Part shown: positions 1-9,796 of the stretch, piece after piece
Layout of the letters: the number at the start of each line of letters is the position of its first letter
Position numbering within the stretch: the first letter of the stretch is position 1
Assembly (NCBI RefSeq): GCF_000378065.1
Contig: NZ_KB899153.1
Location: forward strand, 1-64,000
Direction of reading: 5' to 3'
DNA length: 64,000 nt
DNA from: Porphyromonas gulae DSM 15663
GTDB taxonomy: Bacteria > Bacteroidota > Bacteroidia > Bacteroidales > Porphyromonadaceae
Made by a program: the position numbers and the translations under genes
The notes under the pieces: generated by a model
Told to the model about the DNA's origin: nothing
Database searches by the model: none
The model's input: the letters and a program-made list of their open reading frames with translations, nothing else

Positions 1-2
1 CA

Positions 3-122
3 CCGGAGTCTGAAAATCCCTTACTGGCAAGGATCGAACATTGGCCGGAGATTGCCCCCGAGCTATACCGAAGAATGAATGTCAGACAAAAAGCTAACTT
101 TGCTCGTGTCAACCGAAATTAG
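3..122 (+). CDS. C-terminal end of an unidentified protein (cut by window edge)
   Basis: An open frame runs from the first bases of the window to a TAG stop at 120-122, giving 39 residues that end in FARVNRN. The residues look protein-like (PLLARIEHWPEIAPELYRRM), but no family is recognisable from so short a piece. It lies more than 500 bases upstream of rimP on the same strand, so it probably belongs to the preceding transcription unit. It could also be a chance open frame, because only 13 residues per 40 would need to avoid stops. Confidence 0.4.
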   Translation, partial: PESENPLLARIEHWPEIAPELYRRMNVRQKANFARVNRN

Positions 123-544
123 ACCTAAGGGTAAAGGCTGTCAACCTAAAGTAGAATTATAGAAAGAACTGGTAAACCAATTGTAGAACTATCCCGCCCA
201 ACTGTCAACTTTTTTCAGTACACGTCAATTGCTTATCGGAGAGGACGCGTCGGCTTGTTTTTGGCACCGCAAAACGGAGAATTGCCGAGCCTGAAATCTC
301 AGAAACTCGAACGAAAAGAAAATTTTTTACAGGCGAGATTTTTTTGCTTTTGGTCTAACTTCTGATCTTTTTTCGCGCCATGTTTTTCAGCTCCATAAGC
401 AGGCATTTTTCTGCACCGCAATTATAGGAAAGCGGGTTTCGCTCGTCTACCCAAAAAGTTTTCGACAGTGAAGGCTACAGCACGCATCTGCCCACGCTAT
501 ATATAAATAGGTGTACGATGCTGAAAAATAGCAAAGACAAGCTA
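123..544. other. Gene-free region before the rimP operon
   Basis: No convincing gene is seen in these roughly 420 bases. The stretch is AT-rich and contains a degenerate copy of the dispersed palindrome family (about 308-390). The long minus-strand frame that begins downstream at 1363 and runs through this area is antisense to rimP and nusA and lacks family features. Confidence 0.6.
308..390. repeat. Degenerate copy of dispersed intergenic palindrome
   Basis: A long A-tract/T-tract segment ends with TTTTTTCGCGCCATGTTTTT, which matches the right end of the better copies near 10.2, 30.9, 38.2 and 48.8 kb. The left arm is poorly conserved here, with AACGAAAAGAAAATTTTTT in place of the usual CGTTTTGGC core. 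This is the weakest of the six members in the window. Confidence 0.4.
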
Positions 545-575
545 TTTGTTCCATAGTAAAAAAAGATTACCTTTG
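545..575 (+). promoter_or_regulatory. Bacteroidetes-type promoter of rimP-nusA-infB
   Basis: TTTG at 545-548 is followed after 19 bases by TACCTTTG at 568-575. This matches the known Bacteroidetes consensus (-33 TTTG, 19-21 bases, -7 TAnnTTTG). Transcription would start near 582, leaving a leader of about 80 bases before rimP that contains an attenuator-like hairpin. Confidence 0.75.
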
Positions 576-593
576 CAGCTGTTACGGATGGAT

Positions 594-630
594 GGAGGAG
601 GCGACCCGATCAAGGTTCCTCCTTTTTGTT
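594..630 (+). terminator. Attenuator-like hairpin in the rimP-nusA-infB leader
   Basis: GGAGGA at about 593-600 pairs with TCCTCC at about 616-623, and ACC/GGT pairs further inside around the loop. A run TTTTTGTTT follows directly. This has the form of an intrinsic terminator, yet it lies between the promoter and the first gene of the nusA operon. It may therefore attenuate the operon, possibly in response to NusA itself; that role is inference. Confidence 0.5.
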
Positions 631-661
631 TATCCCAATGTCTAAGTAAGTACAGAGCGAG

Positions 662-1120
662 ATGATAGACAGAGAACAAATCGTTCGGATCGTTTCGGAC
701 TATCTGTCCATAGGGGAGACTTTCCTCGTGGAGGTGGCGATACATCCGGGCAACAGAATCGTCGTAGAGCTGGATAGCGCACGAGGGGTCTGCATAGATG
801 AGTGCGTAGCACTGAGTCGGCACATCGAATCCCAAGTGGATCGGGATATAGAAGACTACGAACTGGAAGTAGGCTCGGCCGGACTGACGTCTCCTCTGAA
901 AGTGATGCGCCAGTGGGAGAACTGCATCGATAGCGAGCTGTCTGTACTGCTGACCAATGGGATGAAGGAGACCGGTCGCCTTGTTGCTGTCACTCCCGAA
1001 GCAATCAAGCTGGAGGTGGTGCGCATGGTGAAGCCGGAAGGAGCCAAGCGCAAAAAGCCTGAAACTCAAGAGCTGACAATAGTCATGGCCGACATCAAAC
1101 AGGCCGTGCGCGTCATATAA
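662..1120 (+). CDS. rimP: Ribosome maturation factor RimP
   Basis: This 152-residue protein has the length and two-domain layout of RimP, which binds the 30S subunit in the cytoplasm and helps its final maturation. The N-terminal half (about 1-80) contains the family pattern around GNRIVVELDSARGVCIDEC and YELEVGSAGLTSPLK, the latter being the signature loop that precedes the SH3-like C-terminal domain (about 85-150). It is the first gene of the classic rimP-nusA-infB cluster, with nusA 46 bases downstream. The ATG follows directly on the leader described above. A basic insert (EGAKRKKPE) near residue 130 is a local variation. The assignment is firm from sequence and context together. Confidence 0.93.
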   Translation: MIDREQIVRIVSDYLSIGETFLVEVAIHPGNRIVVELDSARGVCIDECVALSRHIESQVDRDIEDYELEVGSAGLTSPLKVMRQWENCIDSELSVLLTNGMKETGRLVAVTPEAIKLEVVRMVKPEGAKRKKPETQELTIVMADIKQAVRVI

Positions 1121-1166
1121 GAAATAATAAAAAAGAATCAAGAGAATACACCATAAAGAGAGTCCT

Positions 1167-2510
1167 ATGGCCAAGAAGCAAGAGACGATCAGCATGATAG
1201 AATCGCTGGCAGAATTCAAAGAGCTGAAAAACATTGATAAAGAGACGATGATCAACGTCCTGGAGGATTCCTTCCGGAATGTTCTGGCAAAAATCTTCGG
1301 ATCGGACGACAACTTCGACGTAATCATCAATCCCGAGAAAGGCGACTTCGAAATATGGCGCACCCGTCAGGTAGTAGAAGACGGTGCCGTAGAGGACGAA
1401 AGCCGCGAGGTGTCTCTGTCGGATGCTCACGAGATCGACCCCGAGGCGGAGGTCGGGGAGGAAGTAACGGACTCCGTGAATTTCGCTTCCTTCGGTCGCC
1501 GTGCCATTCTCAATCTTCGCCAAGCTCTCTCCAGCAAAATTATGGAGCTTCAGAAGGAAAACCTGTTCAATACATTCACGGAACGTATCGGGCAGCTCAT
1601 TTCGGCTGAAGTATATCAGGTATGGAAGCGCGAGGCTCTGCTTATTGACGACGATGGCAACGAACTCCTGATGCCGAAGAGCGAACAGATCCCAAGCGAC
1701 TTTTTCCGCAAAGGTGAGACCGTTCATGCCGTTGTGGAGCGCGTGGAGAATACCAATAACAATCCCAAGATCATCGTATCGCGTACAAGCGGAGAGTTCC
1801 TCAAGAGGCTTTTCGAGCTGAATGTGCCGGAGATTGCCGATGGTCTGATCACCATCCGCTGCGTAGCCCGCATCCCGGGAGAGAGAGCCAAGATGGCCGT
1901 AGAGTCTTACGACGATCGTATCGACCCCGTAGGAGCCTGTGTGGGTATGAACGGTTCGCGCATACGAGGCATCGTACGCGAACTGAGAGGCGAGAATATC
2001 GACGTTACGCAGTACACGACGAACACCGCCCTCTTCATCCAGCGAGCACTCAGTCCGGCACGTATATCTTCGATTCGCCTGCTCGAAGCAGAGCATAAGG
2101 CCGAAGTATTCCTGCGTCCCGAAGAAGTGCCTTTGGCCATCGGTAAGAATGCTTCGAACATCAAGCTGGCATCGGGGCTGACGGGTTATCAGATCGAAGT
2201 GTTCCGCGACATAGACGATATGGACGAAGAGGACATCTATCTGGACGAATTCAACGACGAGATCGACCAGTGGATCATCGACATATTCAAGAATATCGGC
2301 TGCAACACGGCCAAGAGCGTACTCAACAAGAATAGGGAAGATCTGATCAAGGAGACGGATTTGGAAGACTCCACGATAGACTATGTACTCGGAGTCCTGA
2401 GTGCCGAATTTGCCGATGAGGATCAGGTGACTGATGACCAAGGTGCTGATTCGGACGATTTGGACGATATGGACAATTTCTCTGCGGAAGACGACCTGAA
2501 GCAAGAGTAA
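1167..2510 (+). CDS. nusA: Transcription termination/antitermination factor NusA
   Basis: This 447-residue protein binds RNA polymerase and nascent RNA and modulates pausing, termination and antitermination. The order is an N-terminal polymerase-binding domain (about 1-125), an S1 domain (about 130-200), and two KH domains, with the first marked by GACVGMNGSRIRGI near residue 255 and the second by PLAIGKNASNIKLA near 322. A helical segment with NIGCNTAKSVL follows. The protein ends in a very acidic tail (about 415-447, rich in Asp and Glu) in place of the two acidic repeats of E. coli NusA, as expected in this phylum. It sits between rimP and infB, its conserved neighbours. Confidence 0.96.
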   Translation: MAKKQETISMIESLAEFKELKNIDKETMINVLEDSFRNVLAKIFGSDDNFDVIINPEKGDFEIWRTRQVVEDGAVEDESREVSLSDAHEIDPEAEVGEEVTDSVNFASFGRRAILNLRQALSSKIMELQKENLFNTFTERIGQLISAEVYQVWKREALLIDDDGNELLMPKSEQIPSDFFRKGETVHAVVERVENTNNNPKIIVSRTSGEFLKRLFELNVPEIADGLITIRCVARIPGERAKMAVESYDDRIDPVGACVGMNGSRIRGIVRELRGENIDVTQYTTNTALFIQRALSPARISSIRLLEAEHKAEVFLRPEEVPLAIGKNASNIKLASGLTGYQIEVFRDIDDMDEEDIYLDEFNDEIDQWIIDIFKNIGCNTAKSVLNKNREDLIKETDLEDSTIDYVLGVLSAEFADEDQVTDDQGADSDDLDDMDNFSAEDDLKQE

Positions 2511-2602
2511 GAAGAACAAAAGCGATCTCCTCCCCATCCCTCATCTCATAGTACAATCCTCACAAAAGTGCAGCATAAATCACAGAAGAAGAAAAGGTTA
2601 GT

Positions 2603-5536
2603 ATGTCAATAAAATTATTCAGCTTAGCTAAAGAGTTAAATGTAGGAGTAGGCTCCCTCGCCGGCTTTCTTCGGAAAAAAGGCTTCGATGTGGAGGACAA
2701 CAATCCCAATGTTCGCATTGAGAATGAAGAGTTCGATCTGCTGCTGACCGAATTTGGCAAGTCGCTGCCCAAGGGTGAGACCGAGCGCATTCGCAAGAAA
2801 TTCGTCAAGCAAAAGCAAGGTGCTCCTGCATCTGCTCCGTCCGCCAAAGAGGAAACCGCGGGGACGGCAGCGAAAGAAGCTCAGGTAATAGCTACGGAAG
2901 TACCCCAGGACATGCGACCTCGCTTCACGATCAAAGGGAAAGTAGAGACCGAAAAGCCGGCTGCACCGGCTCCTTCGCCCAAGGGCAAGGAGCCTGACAT
3001 CGTGCGTGAGGACAAACCCGCCAAAGAAACTGCACCTGTAAAAGAGGAAACAAAGGTCGTTCCCGTCAAGGAAGATAAGCCCAAGGAAGAAAAACCGAAG
3101 CAAGAAGAGCCTAAACGGGAAGAACCCAAACGGGAAGAACCTGTACAGGTAGTTCCTGTAACCAAGCCGGTCGAAAAACCTGCGGAGAAACCACAGCAGC
3201 CGGTCGTGACACAGAAACCTCAAGAAGCCGAAACTCCTCCTGCTCAAGAGATGGAGAAAAAAGAAGACACCGAAGAGGTTTTCCGCCTCAAAACCAATAC
3301 GCAGGAGCCTCAAGTAAAGGTAGTCGGAAAGATAGACCTCTCTTCGATCAATTCATCCACACGTCCCAAAAAGAAGACGAAGGAAGATCGCCAGCGTGAG
3401 CAGAACGATGCCGATGGCAAGAAGAAACGCAAGCGCATCAACAAAGCTGCCGTAGATGTCAAGAAAGAGGCGGCAAAGGTGAGTGGGGAGCAGGGCAAAC
3501 GTAATGCCGGAGGAGGAAGCCATCCGTCCGGCAATAAGAACAACCGTCCGACTCAGCAGCAGTCCAATGCTTCAGGAGGTCGCAAGAACAACAAGCGTCA
3601 GTCTATCCCTCCCAAGGTGGAGATCTCGGACGAAGATGTACAGAGACAAGTAAAAGAGACGCTGGCACGCCTCACGACGAAAAAGACAAGTACCACGCTC
3701 GGGCGTGGAGCCAAATACAGGAAGGACAAGCGTGATGCGGCTTCTCGCGCAGCTCAGGATGCCATGGAGCTGAACAGCGAAGAGCAGCACACACTGAAGC
3801 TGACCGAATTCGTTACCGTAAGCGACCTGTCCAATATGATGGACGTCCCCGTGAACGAAGTCATCGCCACCTGTATGAGTATCGGCATGATGGTGGGGAT
3901 CAATCAGCGTCTCGATGCCGAAACGATCAATATCGTAGCCGAAGAATTTGGCTTCAAGACGGAGTTCGTCAGCGCGGATTTGGTAGAAGCCATTGCTCCC
4001 GAAGAGGATAATGAGGAAGACCTCGTAGCCCGTCCTCCGATCGTTACGGTCATGGGACACGTAGACCACGGTAAAACTTCATTACTGGACCGCATTAGGA
4101 ATACGAATGTGATCGAAGGGGAAGCAGGGGGTATCACCCAGCACATCGGAGCCTATGGTCTGAAACTTCCCAGCGGCCGCCGTATTACATTTTTGGATAC
4201 GCCGGGACACGAGGCCTTTACGGCTATGCGTGCCCGTGGTGCGAAGATTACGGATATTGCCATCATTATCGTTGCTGCTGACGACGATGTGATGCCACAG
4301 ACTGTCGAAGCCATCAATCATGCTTCGGCGGCAGGTGTACCGATGGTATTTGCCATCAATAAGATAGACAAACCGGCTGCCAATCCGGAGAGGATCAAAG
4401 AGCAGCTTGCAAACATGAACTACCTCGTTGAGGACTGGGGTGGCAAATATCAAAGTCAGGAGATCTCGGCCAAGAAAGGCCTCAATATCACCGAATTGCT
4501 GGAGAAGGTTTTGCTCGAAGCAGACATTTTGGAGCTGAAAGCCAATCCGAACCGCCGTGCCATTGGCTCCGTCATCGAATCTTCTCTGGACAAGGGAAGG
4601 GGTTATGTCTCTACCGTCATGGTACAGAACGGTACGCTCAATATGGGCGATGTGGTGCTGGCCGGTACCTGCCACGGACGTATCAAAGCCATGTTCAACG
4701 AACGGAATCAGCGCGTGAAGCAAGCGGGACCGTCCGAACCGGTGCTTATCCTCGGTCTGAACGGTGCACCGGCTGCCGGTGATACTTTCAATGTATTGGA
4801 GACGGAGCAGGAGGCTCGCGAAATAGCTAACCGCCGAGAGCAACTCCAACGCGAGCAGGGACTGCGTACGCACAAGATACTCACGCTCGAAGACATCAGC
4901 CGTCGCCGTGCGATAGGCAACTTCCAAGAGCTTAATCTGATCGTCAAAGGTGACGTGGACGGCTCGGTAGAAGCCTTGTCCGATTCGCTCATTCGCCTCT
5001 CTACAGAGGAAATCCAAGTCAATGTCATCCACAAAGCAGTGGGACAGATTTCCGAGTCGGATGTGGTGCTTGCAGCTGCTTCATCTGCCATTATCATCGG
5101 ATTCCAGGTTCGTCCCAGCGTAGCTGCTCGCAAGCAAGCGGAAACCGATGGCGTAGAGATCCGTACCTATTCTATTATCTACGACACGATCGAAGACATC
5201 AAGTCTGCCATGGAGGGTATGCTTTCGCCTGAGATCCGCGAGGAGGTCACCGGCTCTCTGGAAGTATTGCAGACCTTTAAGATCAGTAAGGTCGGTACGA
5301 TCGCCGGCTGTATGGTCAAGGAAGGTAAGGTCAAGCGAACAAGCAAGGTTCGTCTCATACGCGACGGTATAGTGATCCACACCGGAGAGCTTGGCTCTCT
5401 GAAACGATTCAAGGACGATGCCAAGGAAGTGGTAGCCGGACTCGAATGTGGTCTTAATCTGGCTCACTCGAACGACATCCAAGATGGTGATATAATCGAA
5501 GCTTTCGACGAGATCGAAATCAAGAAGACTCTCTAA
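2603..5536 (+). CDS. infB: Translation initiation factor IF-2
   Basis: A GTPase of 977 residues that brings initiator tRNA to the 30S subunit. The first 40 residues form the IF2 N-terminal helical domain ([20 protein letters not shown]). A long linker (about 60-370) is rich in Lys, Glu and Pro and includes the short repeated block [13 protein letters not shown]. The G domain shows GHVDHGKT (485-492), DTPGHEA (532-538) and NKID (586-589). The beta-barrel and IF-2 C-terminal domains follow, ending in the EIKKTL tail. The long charged linker explains why it exceeds E. coli IF-2. It is the third gene of rimP-nusA-infB, with 92 bases after nusA. Confidence 0.97.
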   Translation: MSIKLFSLAKELNVGVGSLAGFLRKKGFDVEDNNPNVRIENEEFDLLLTEFGKSLPKGETERIRKKFVKQKQGAPASAPSAKEETAGTAAKEAQVIATEVPQDMRPRFTIKGKVETEKPAAPAPSPKGKEPDIVREDKPAKETAPVKEETKVVPVKEDKPKEEKPKQEEPKREEPKREEPVQVVPVTKPVEKPAEKPQQPVVTQKPQEAETPPAQEMEKKEDTEEVFRLKTNTQEPQVKVVGKIDLSSINSSTRPKKKTKEDRQREQNDADGKKKRKRINKAAVDVKKEAAKVSGEQGKRNAGGGSHPSGNKNNRPTQQQSNASGGRKNNKRQSIPPKVEISDEDVQRQVKETLARLTTKKTSTTLGRGAKYRKDKRDAASRAAQDAMELNSEEQHTLKLTEFVTVSDLSNMMDVPVNEVIATCMSIGMMVGINQRLDAETINIVAEEFGFKTEFVSADLVEAIAPEEDNEEDLVARPPIVTVMGHVDHGKTSLLDRIRNTNVIEGEAGGITQHIGAYGLKLPSGRRITFLDTPGHEAFTAMRARGAKITDIAIIIVAADDDVMPQTVEAINHASAAGVPMVFAINKIDKPAANPERIKEQLANMNYLVEDWGGKYQSQEISAKKGLNITELLEKVLLEADILELKANPNRRAIGSVIESSLDKGRGYVSTVMVQNGTLNMGDVVLAGTCHGRIKAMFNERNQRVKQAGPSEPVLILGLNGAPAAGDTFNVLETEQEAREIANRREQLQREQGLRTHKILTLEDISRRRAIGNFQELNLIVKGDVDGSVEALSDSLIRLSTEEIQVNVIHKAVGQISESDVVLAAASSAIIIGFQVRPSVAARKQAETDGVEIRTYSIIYDTIEDIKSAMEGMLSPEIREEVTGSLEVLQTFKISKVGTIAGCMVKEGKVKRTSKVRLIRDGIVIHTGELGSLKRFKDDAKEVVAGLECGLNLAHSNDIQDGDIIEAFDEIEIKKTL

Positions 5537-5560
5537 AATCGAACCGACGGGGTACCACCC

Positions 5561-6052
5561 ATGAACGCGATCGATTTAGCCATACTGATAATAATGGCGA
5601 TAGGATTACTGAAAGGCCTGTTTGATGGTATCATCAAACAGGCAGTTTCGCTTATAACCATAGTCGTTGCCACGTATGGCTGCACCTTATTAGCCGTTCC
5701 CATAGAGACGTGGATCGGGCCCTTTTTCGGCCTTTCTCGAGGCGTGGCTCATACTTTTGCTTTGATCATTGGGTTTCTGGCTATTTTGATTATCATCCCG
5801 ATGGTCGGCAATAAGGTCTCGAAAATCGTTGGCAAGACTCCTATCGGCTTTCTCAATCACTTGGCCGGCGGAATAGTCGGGATAGGTATAGCAGCTATTC
5901 TGATGAGCTATCTTTTTCTGATTGCCGACAATGTCTTTTCAAGAGATGGAACAGACAGCGACAATCCGTCCCTCCGCAATACTTCGATACTGTACGACCA
6001 TGTAAAAAACATAGTCCCAACCTTTAGCCCCCATCGGCTGTTTATGAATTGA
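5561..6052 (+). CDS. CvpA family inner membrane protein
   Basis: A small hydrophobic protein of 163 residues with about four membrane segments (near 5-20, 25-45, 65-85 and 100-125). The opening pattern NAIDLAILIIMAIGLLKGLF followed by DGIIKQAVSLIT is characteristic of the CvpA family, named for colicin V production in E. coli. The family's biochemical role is not settled. It starts 24 bases after infB and 33 bases before sufB, so it is probably co-transcribed with one or both. The hydrophilic C-terminus (about 126-163) has no recognisable motif. Confidence 0.82.
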   Translation: MNAIDLAILIIMAIGLLKGLFDGIIKQAVSLITIVVATYGCTLLAVPIETWIGPFFGLSRGVAHTFALIIGFLAILIIIPMVGNKVSKIVGKTPIGFLNHLAGGIVGIGIAAILMSYLFLIADNVFSRDGTDSDNPSLRNTSILYDHVKNIVPTFSPHRLFMN

Positions 6053-6085
6053 AATCCGTAAAGAGCTTACTCAGAGACTTCAAAT

Positions 6086-7537
6086 ATGCAAGAGAACAAT
6101 AACAATAATATATTGGATGAGGTTACAGGCAGTGAATATAAATACGGCTTCGTAACCGACATCGAAACAGAAACTATAGGACGCGGGCTTTCCGAAGACA
6201 CTGTCCGTCTCATATCTGCGAAGAAGGAAGAGCCGGAGTGGCTTCTCGAATTCCGCCTGAATGCCTATAGACACTGGCTCACCATGAAAGAGCCCGACTG
6301 GGCACACCTCAATATCCCACCGATAGACTACCAAGATATTATCTATTACGCCGCTCCGAAAAAGAAAAAGGGTCCCAAGAGTCTGGACGAAGTGGATCCC
6401 GAACTACTGAAGACATTCGACAAGCTCGGCATTCCGCTCGAAGAGCAGAAGATTTTGAGCGGAATGGCTGTGGATGCAGTGATGGACAGCGTATCGGTGA
6501 AAACAACTTTCAAAGAAAAACTGGCAGAGAAAGGAATCATCTTCTGTTCTTTCAGCGAGGCCGTGAAGGATTTCCCCGATTTGGTCAAGAAATATCTGGG
6601 TACGGTCGTTAGCAGTAAGGACAACTTCTTTGCAGCTCTCAACTCTGCCGTATTTAGCGACGGCTCCTTTGTGTATATCCCCAAAGGCGTCAGATGTCCG
6701 ATGGAGCTTTCTACCTATTTCCGAATCAATGCAGCCAATACAGGGCAGTTCGAACGAACGCTGATCGTTGCCGATGAGGATTCTTATGTGAGCTATCTTG
6801 AAGGCTGTACGGCTCCCCAGCGAGATGAAAATCAACTTCATGCTGCAATCGTGGAGATCATTGCCGAGACCAATGCGGAAGTCAAGTATTCTACGGTACA
6901 GAATTGGTATCCCGGCGACAAAGAAGGCAAGGGCGGTATCTACAACTTCGTCACAAAGCGAGGTGTCTGCAAAGGCGATAATTCCAAAATATCCTGGACA
7001 CAGGTCGAGACAGGTTCTGCCATCACATGGAAATATCCCAGTTGTGTCCTGCGTGGCGACAATTCGATAGCGGAATTTTACTCCGTAGCTGTTACCAATA
7101 ATTTCCAGCAGGCAGATACGGGAACGAAGATGATCCATCTTGGCAAAAACACTCGCAGTCGCATCGTGTCGAAAGGTATATCGGCCGGTTCCAGCCAGAA
7201 CAGCTACCGCGGATTGGTCAAGATCTCCAAGAATGCGGTCAATGCCCGTAACCATTCGCAATGCGACAGCTTGCTCCTTAGCGACCATTGTGGCGCACAT
7301 ACATATCCTTATGCAGATGTCCAAAACGACACGGCTATCATCGAGCATGAGGCTACGACATCCAAGATCAGCGAAGAGCAGATATTCTACTGCAATCAGA
7401 GAGGAATCGGTACGGAAGAGGCCGTGGGACTGATCGTCAATGGTTATGCCAAAGAGGTAATGAACAAGCTGCCTATGGAGTTTGCCGTAGAGGCACAGAA
7501 ACTACTTAGTATCTCTCTGGAAGGATCGGTCGGATAG
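6086..7537 (+). CDS. sufB: Fe-S cluster assembly scaffold SufB
   Basis: This 483-residue protein is the scaffold subunit of the SufBC2D complex that builds Fe-S clusters in the cytoplasm. It shows the family's length and landmarks: [20 protein letters not shown] in the middle, EGCTAPQ and [13 protein letters not shown] in the beta-helix core, and [14 protein letters not shown] near the C-terminus with Cys436, the counterpart of the conserved cluster-assembly cysteine of E. coli SufB. sufC and sufD follow on the same strand, but no sufS or sufE lies next to them, so the sulfur donor must come from elsewhere. The low-complexity start ([11 protein letters not shown]) is ordinary for the family in this phylum. 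Confidence 0.96.
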   Translation: MQENNNNNILDEVTGSEYKYGFVTDIETETIGRGLSEDTVRLISAKKEEPEWLLEFRLNAYRHWLTMKEPDWAHLNIPPIDYQDIIYYAAPKKKKGPKSLDEVDPELLKTFDKLGIPLEEQKILSGMAVDAVMDSVSVKTTFKEKLAEKGIIFCSFSEAVKDFPDLVKKYLGTVVSSKDNFFAALNSAVFSDGSFVYIPKGVRCPMELSTYFRINAANTGQFERTLIVADEDSYVSYLEGCTAPQRDENQLHAAIVEIIAETNAEVKYSTVQNWYPGDKEGKGGIYNFVTKRGVCKGDNSKISWTQVETGSAITWKYPSCVLRGDNSIAEFYSVAVTNNFQQADTGTKMIHLGKNTRSRIVSKGISAGSSQNSYRGLVKISKNAVNARNHSQCDSLLLSDHCGAHTYPYADVQNDTAIIEHEATTSKISEEQIFYCNQRGIGTEEAVGLIVNGYAKEVMNKLPMEFAVEAQKLLSISLEGSVG

Positions 7538-7576
7538 AGATCTCTGCAATCATTTCAAAATAAAAAACACTCAAGT

Positions 7577-8329
7577 ATGCTTAAGATAAAGAACCTCCAC
7601 GCCACAGTACAGGGCAAAGAGATATTGAAAGGGATCGATCTGGAGATCAATGCCGGAGAGATTCATGCCATCATGGGGCCTAACGGATCAGGAAAAAGTA
7701 CGCTCTCTTCCGTTTTGGTGGGACATCCCTCTTTTGAAGTCACGGAAGGAGAGGTGACATTCAATGGAATCGATCTGCTCGAACTCGAACCGGAAGAACG
7801 TGCACACCTCGGACTCTTTCTCAGCTTCCAATATCCGGTTGAGATCCCGGGCGTCAGTATGGTGAATTTCATGAGGGCAGCTGTCAATGAACACAGGAAA
7901 GCGATCGGAGCAGAACCCGTATCGGCAAGCGACTTCCTCAAGATGATGCGCGAAAAACGTGCTATTGTGGAGCTGGACAACAAATTGGCCAGCCGTTCTG
8001 TGAACGAAGGCTTCTCCGGTGGAGAAAAAAAGAGAAACGAAATCTTCCAAATGGCTATGCTCGAACCCAAACTGGCTATTTTGGACGAAACCGATAGCGG
8101 ACTCGACATCGATGCTCTCCGCATCGTAGCCGGTGGGGTGAACCGACTCCGCTCTCCGGAGAATGCTGCTATTGTAATCACCCACTACCAGCGTTTGCTC
8201 GAGTATATCAAGCCGGACTTCGTACACGTCCTTTACAAGGGGCGCATCGTCAAGTCGGGAGGAGCCGAACTGGCTCTCACGCTCGAAGAAAAAGGCTACG
8301 ACTGGATCAAGGAAGAGATAGGAGAATAA
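7577..8329 (+). CDS. sufC: Fe-S assembly ATPase SufC
   Basis: A 250-residue ABC-type ATPase that drives shape changes in the SufBCD scaffold; it is a soluble enzyme and not a transporter. The Walker A motif GPNGSGKST is at 34-42, the signature is the SufC-specific GFSGGEKKRNEI, and the Walker B region reads LAILDETDSGLDID. The SufC-type FLSFQYPVEIPGVS stretch lies between Walker A and the signature. It follows sufB by 39 bases and ends 6 bases before sufD, consistent with one transcript and coupled translation. Confidence 0.97.
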   Translation: MLKIKNLHATVQGKEILKGIDLEINAGEIHAIMGPNGSGKSTLSSVLVGHPSFEVTEGEVTFNGIDLLELEPEERAHLGLFLSFQYPVEIPGVSMVNFMRAAVNEHRKAIGAEPVSASDFLKMMREKRAIVELDNKLASRSVNEGFSGGEKKRNEIFQMAMLEPKLAILDETDSGLDIDALRIVAGGVNRLRSPENAAIVITHYQRLLEYIKPDFVHVLYKGRIVKSGGAELALTLEEKGYDWIKEEIGE

Positions 8330-8335
8330 TCGGAT

Positions 8336-9679
8336 ATGAAGGTAGAAGAACAATATCTGCAACTCTTCCGAGAGAATCGCGAAGCAATAGACAGCCACTC
8401 TCCCCGAGTGCTCAATGAGCAACGGGAGAAGGCGTCAGTGGCTTTCGCCTCGAAGGGGTTGCCTCGGTATGGCACCGAGAACTATCAGCGTACCGATTTG
8501 TCTGAACTATTCGGTTATGACTACGGAGTAAACCTGAATCGTGTCAATTTCCCAATCAGACAGAAAGAAGCTTTTCATTGTACGTTGCCGGATTTGGACA
8601 CGGACCTTTGCTACATTGTCAATGATGCGTACGACAACGAATGGAGTCGCGTATCCGAGCTGCCGGAAGGAGCATTTGTCGGCAGTCTGAGCGATTTTGC
8701 CCTCAACCATCCGGAGATAGCAGCTCGTTATTATGCTCAAGCCGCTGCACCTGATCACGATGGCATCATTGCTTTCAACACGATGTTTGCTCAAGATGGA
8801 TTCGTCATATATCTCCCGGATGGTGCTGTACTGAAGAATCCGATCCAGCTCGTACAACTGCTCAGAGCCGACATGGAGATCCTCGCTAATCGTCGGTTGC
8901 TCATCGTCCTGGGCAAAGATGCCGAAGCCTCTCTGCTGATATGCGAACACACGCTGGATACACATTCTTTCCTCGTAACGGAAGTTGTAGAGATATTCGC
9001 TGCGGAGAACAGTCGATTTGCCTTGTACGATCTTGAAGAAAGCAGCAAAAACACCAAGCGTATAGCTTCAGTCCATATACGTCAAGCTGAGAATTCGAAT
9101 GTGACGATCAACTGCATGACGATTCACAACGGTCTGACACGCAACAACTACTACTGCCATCTTGAAGGGGAAGGGGCTGATCTGACCTTGGGTGGAATGG
9201 CCATTGCCGAAGGGAAACAGCATGTCGATAACTACAGCAGGATAGAGCACCTCGTTCCCAACTGCCAAAGCAACGAACTCTTCAAATACGTTCTCAGCCG
9301 GCAGGCGCAGGGAGCTTTCTCCGGACGAATCTATGTGGCGAAAGGGGCACAAAAAACGGCAGCTTATCAGAACAATCGTAACCTCCTTCTGGATGATACG
9401 GCTCGCATGTACTCCAAGCCGCAGTTGGAGATCTATGCCGATGATGTGAAGTGTTCGCATGGTATGACTACGGGGCAGCTGGACGACGACGCTCTCTTCT
9501 ATCTGCGTCAGCGCGGCATTCCTCTGGCTGAAGCCAAGACTATGCTTAGCGTGGCCTTTACCGATGATGTAGTCAAGCTGGTTCATATCGAGCAACTTCG
9601 TGAACGTCTGCGCGACATTATCGAACATCGGTTCCGCGGAGGCTGCATGCGGTGCGGCTCCTGCAATATCTGCTACTAA
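8336..9679 (+). CDS. sufD: Fe-S cluster assembly protein SufD
   Basis: The 447-residue partner of SufB in the SufBC2D scaffold, where it forms a heterodimer across the beta-helix domains and helps iron entry. The C-terminal half carries the family pattern YSKPQLEIYADDVKCSHG and LFYLRQRGIPLAEAKTML. The protein ends in an unusual tail with four evenly spaced cysteines (437, 440, 443, 446; CMRCGSCNICY). The spacing suggests a metal- or cluster-binding end, but this is inference. It is the last gene of the suf operon, and a good terminator hairpin follows about 65 bases downstream. Confidence 0.95.
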   Translation: MKVEEQYLQLFRENREAIDSHSPRVLNEQREKASVAFASKGLPRYGTENYQRTDLSELFGYDYGVNLNRVNFPIRQKEAFHCTLPDLDTDLCYIVNDAYDNEWSRVSELPEGAFVGSLSDFALNHPEIAARYYAQAAAPDHDGIIAFNTMFAQDGFVIYLPDGAVLKNPIQLVQLLRADMEILANRRLLIVLGKDAEASLLICEHTLDTHSFLVTEVVEIFAAENSRFALYDLEESSKNTKRIASVHIRQAENSNVTINCMTIHNGLTRNNYYCHLEGEGADLTLGGMAIAEGKQHVDNYSRIEHLVPNCQSNELFKYVLSRQAQGAFSGRIYVAKGAQKTAAYQNNRNLLLDDTARMYSKPQLEIYADDVKCSHGMTTGQLDDDALFYLRQRGIPLAEAKTMLSVAFTDDVVKLVHIEQLRERLRDIIEHRFRGGCMRCGSCNICY

Positions 9680-9743
9680 AAATACTTTTGTCTCGTCCTA
9701 CAAAAGCTTTACAGCTATTAGGACAAGAATAAATTTTTCCCTG

Positions 9744-9783
9744 ATCCATCAGCAGGCCCGACCTTGCTGATGGATTTGTTTTT
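9744..9783 (+). terminator. Rho-independent terminator of the suf operon
   Basis: ATCCATCAGCA (9744-9754) pairs with TGCTGATGGAT (9765-9775) around a short GC-rich loop, and TTGTTTTTT follows. It is placed about 65 bases after the sufD stop. Confidence 0.85.
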
Positions 9784-9796
9784 TCGGAGGGGAGGT

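Noticed and set aside
1113-2537. Long minus-strand open frame of about 470 codons across nusA
   Set aside because: It is exactly antisense to nusA, has no domain motifs, and its residues are those expected from the complement of a high-GC coding gene.
3105-3145. Recombination-prone repeat in infB
   Set aside because: The [13 protein letters not shown] block is an in-frame low-complexity linker common in IF-2 N-terminal regions; no sign of expansion can be judged from one sequence.
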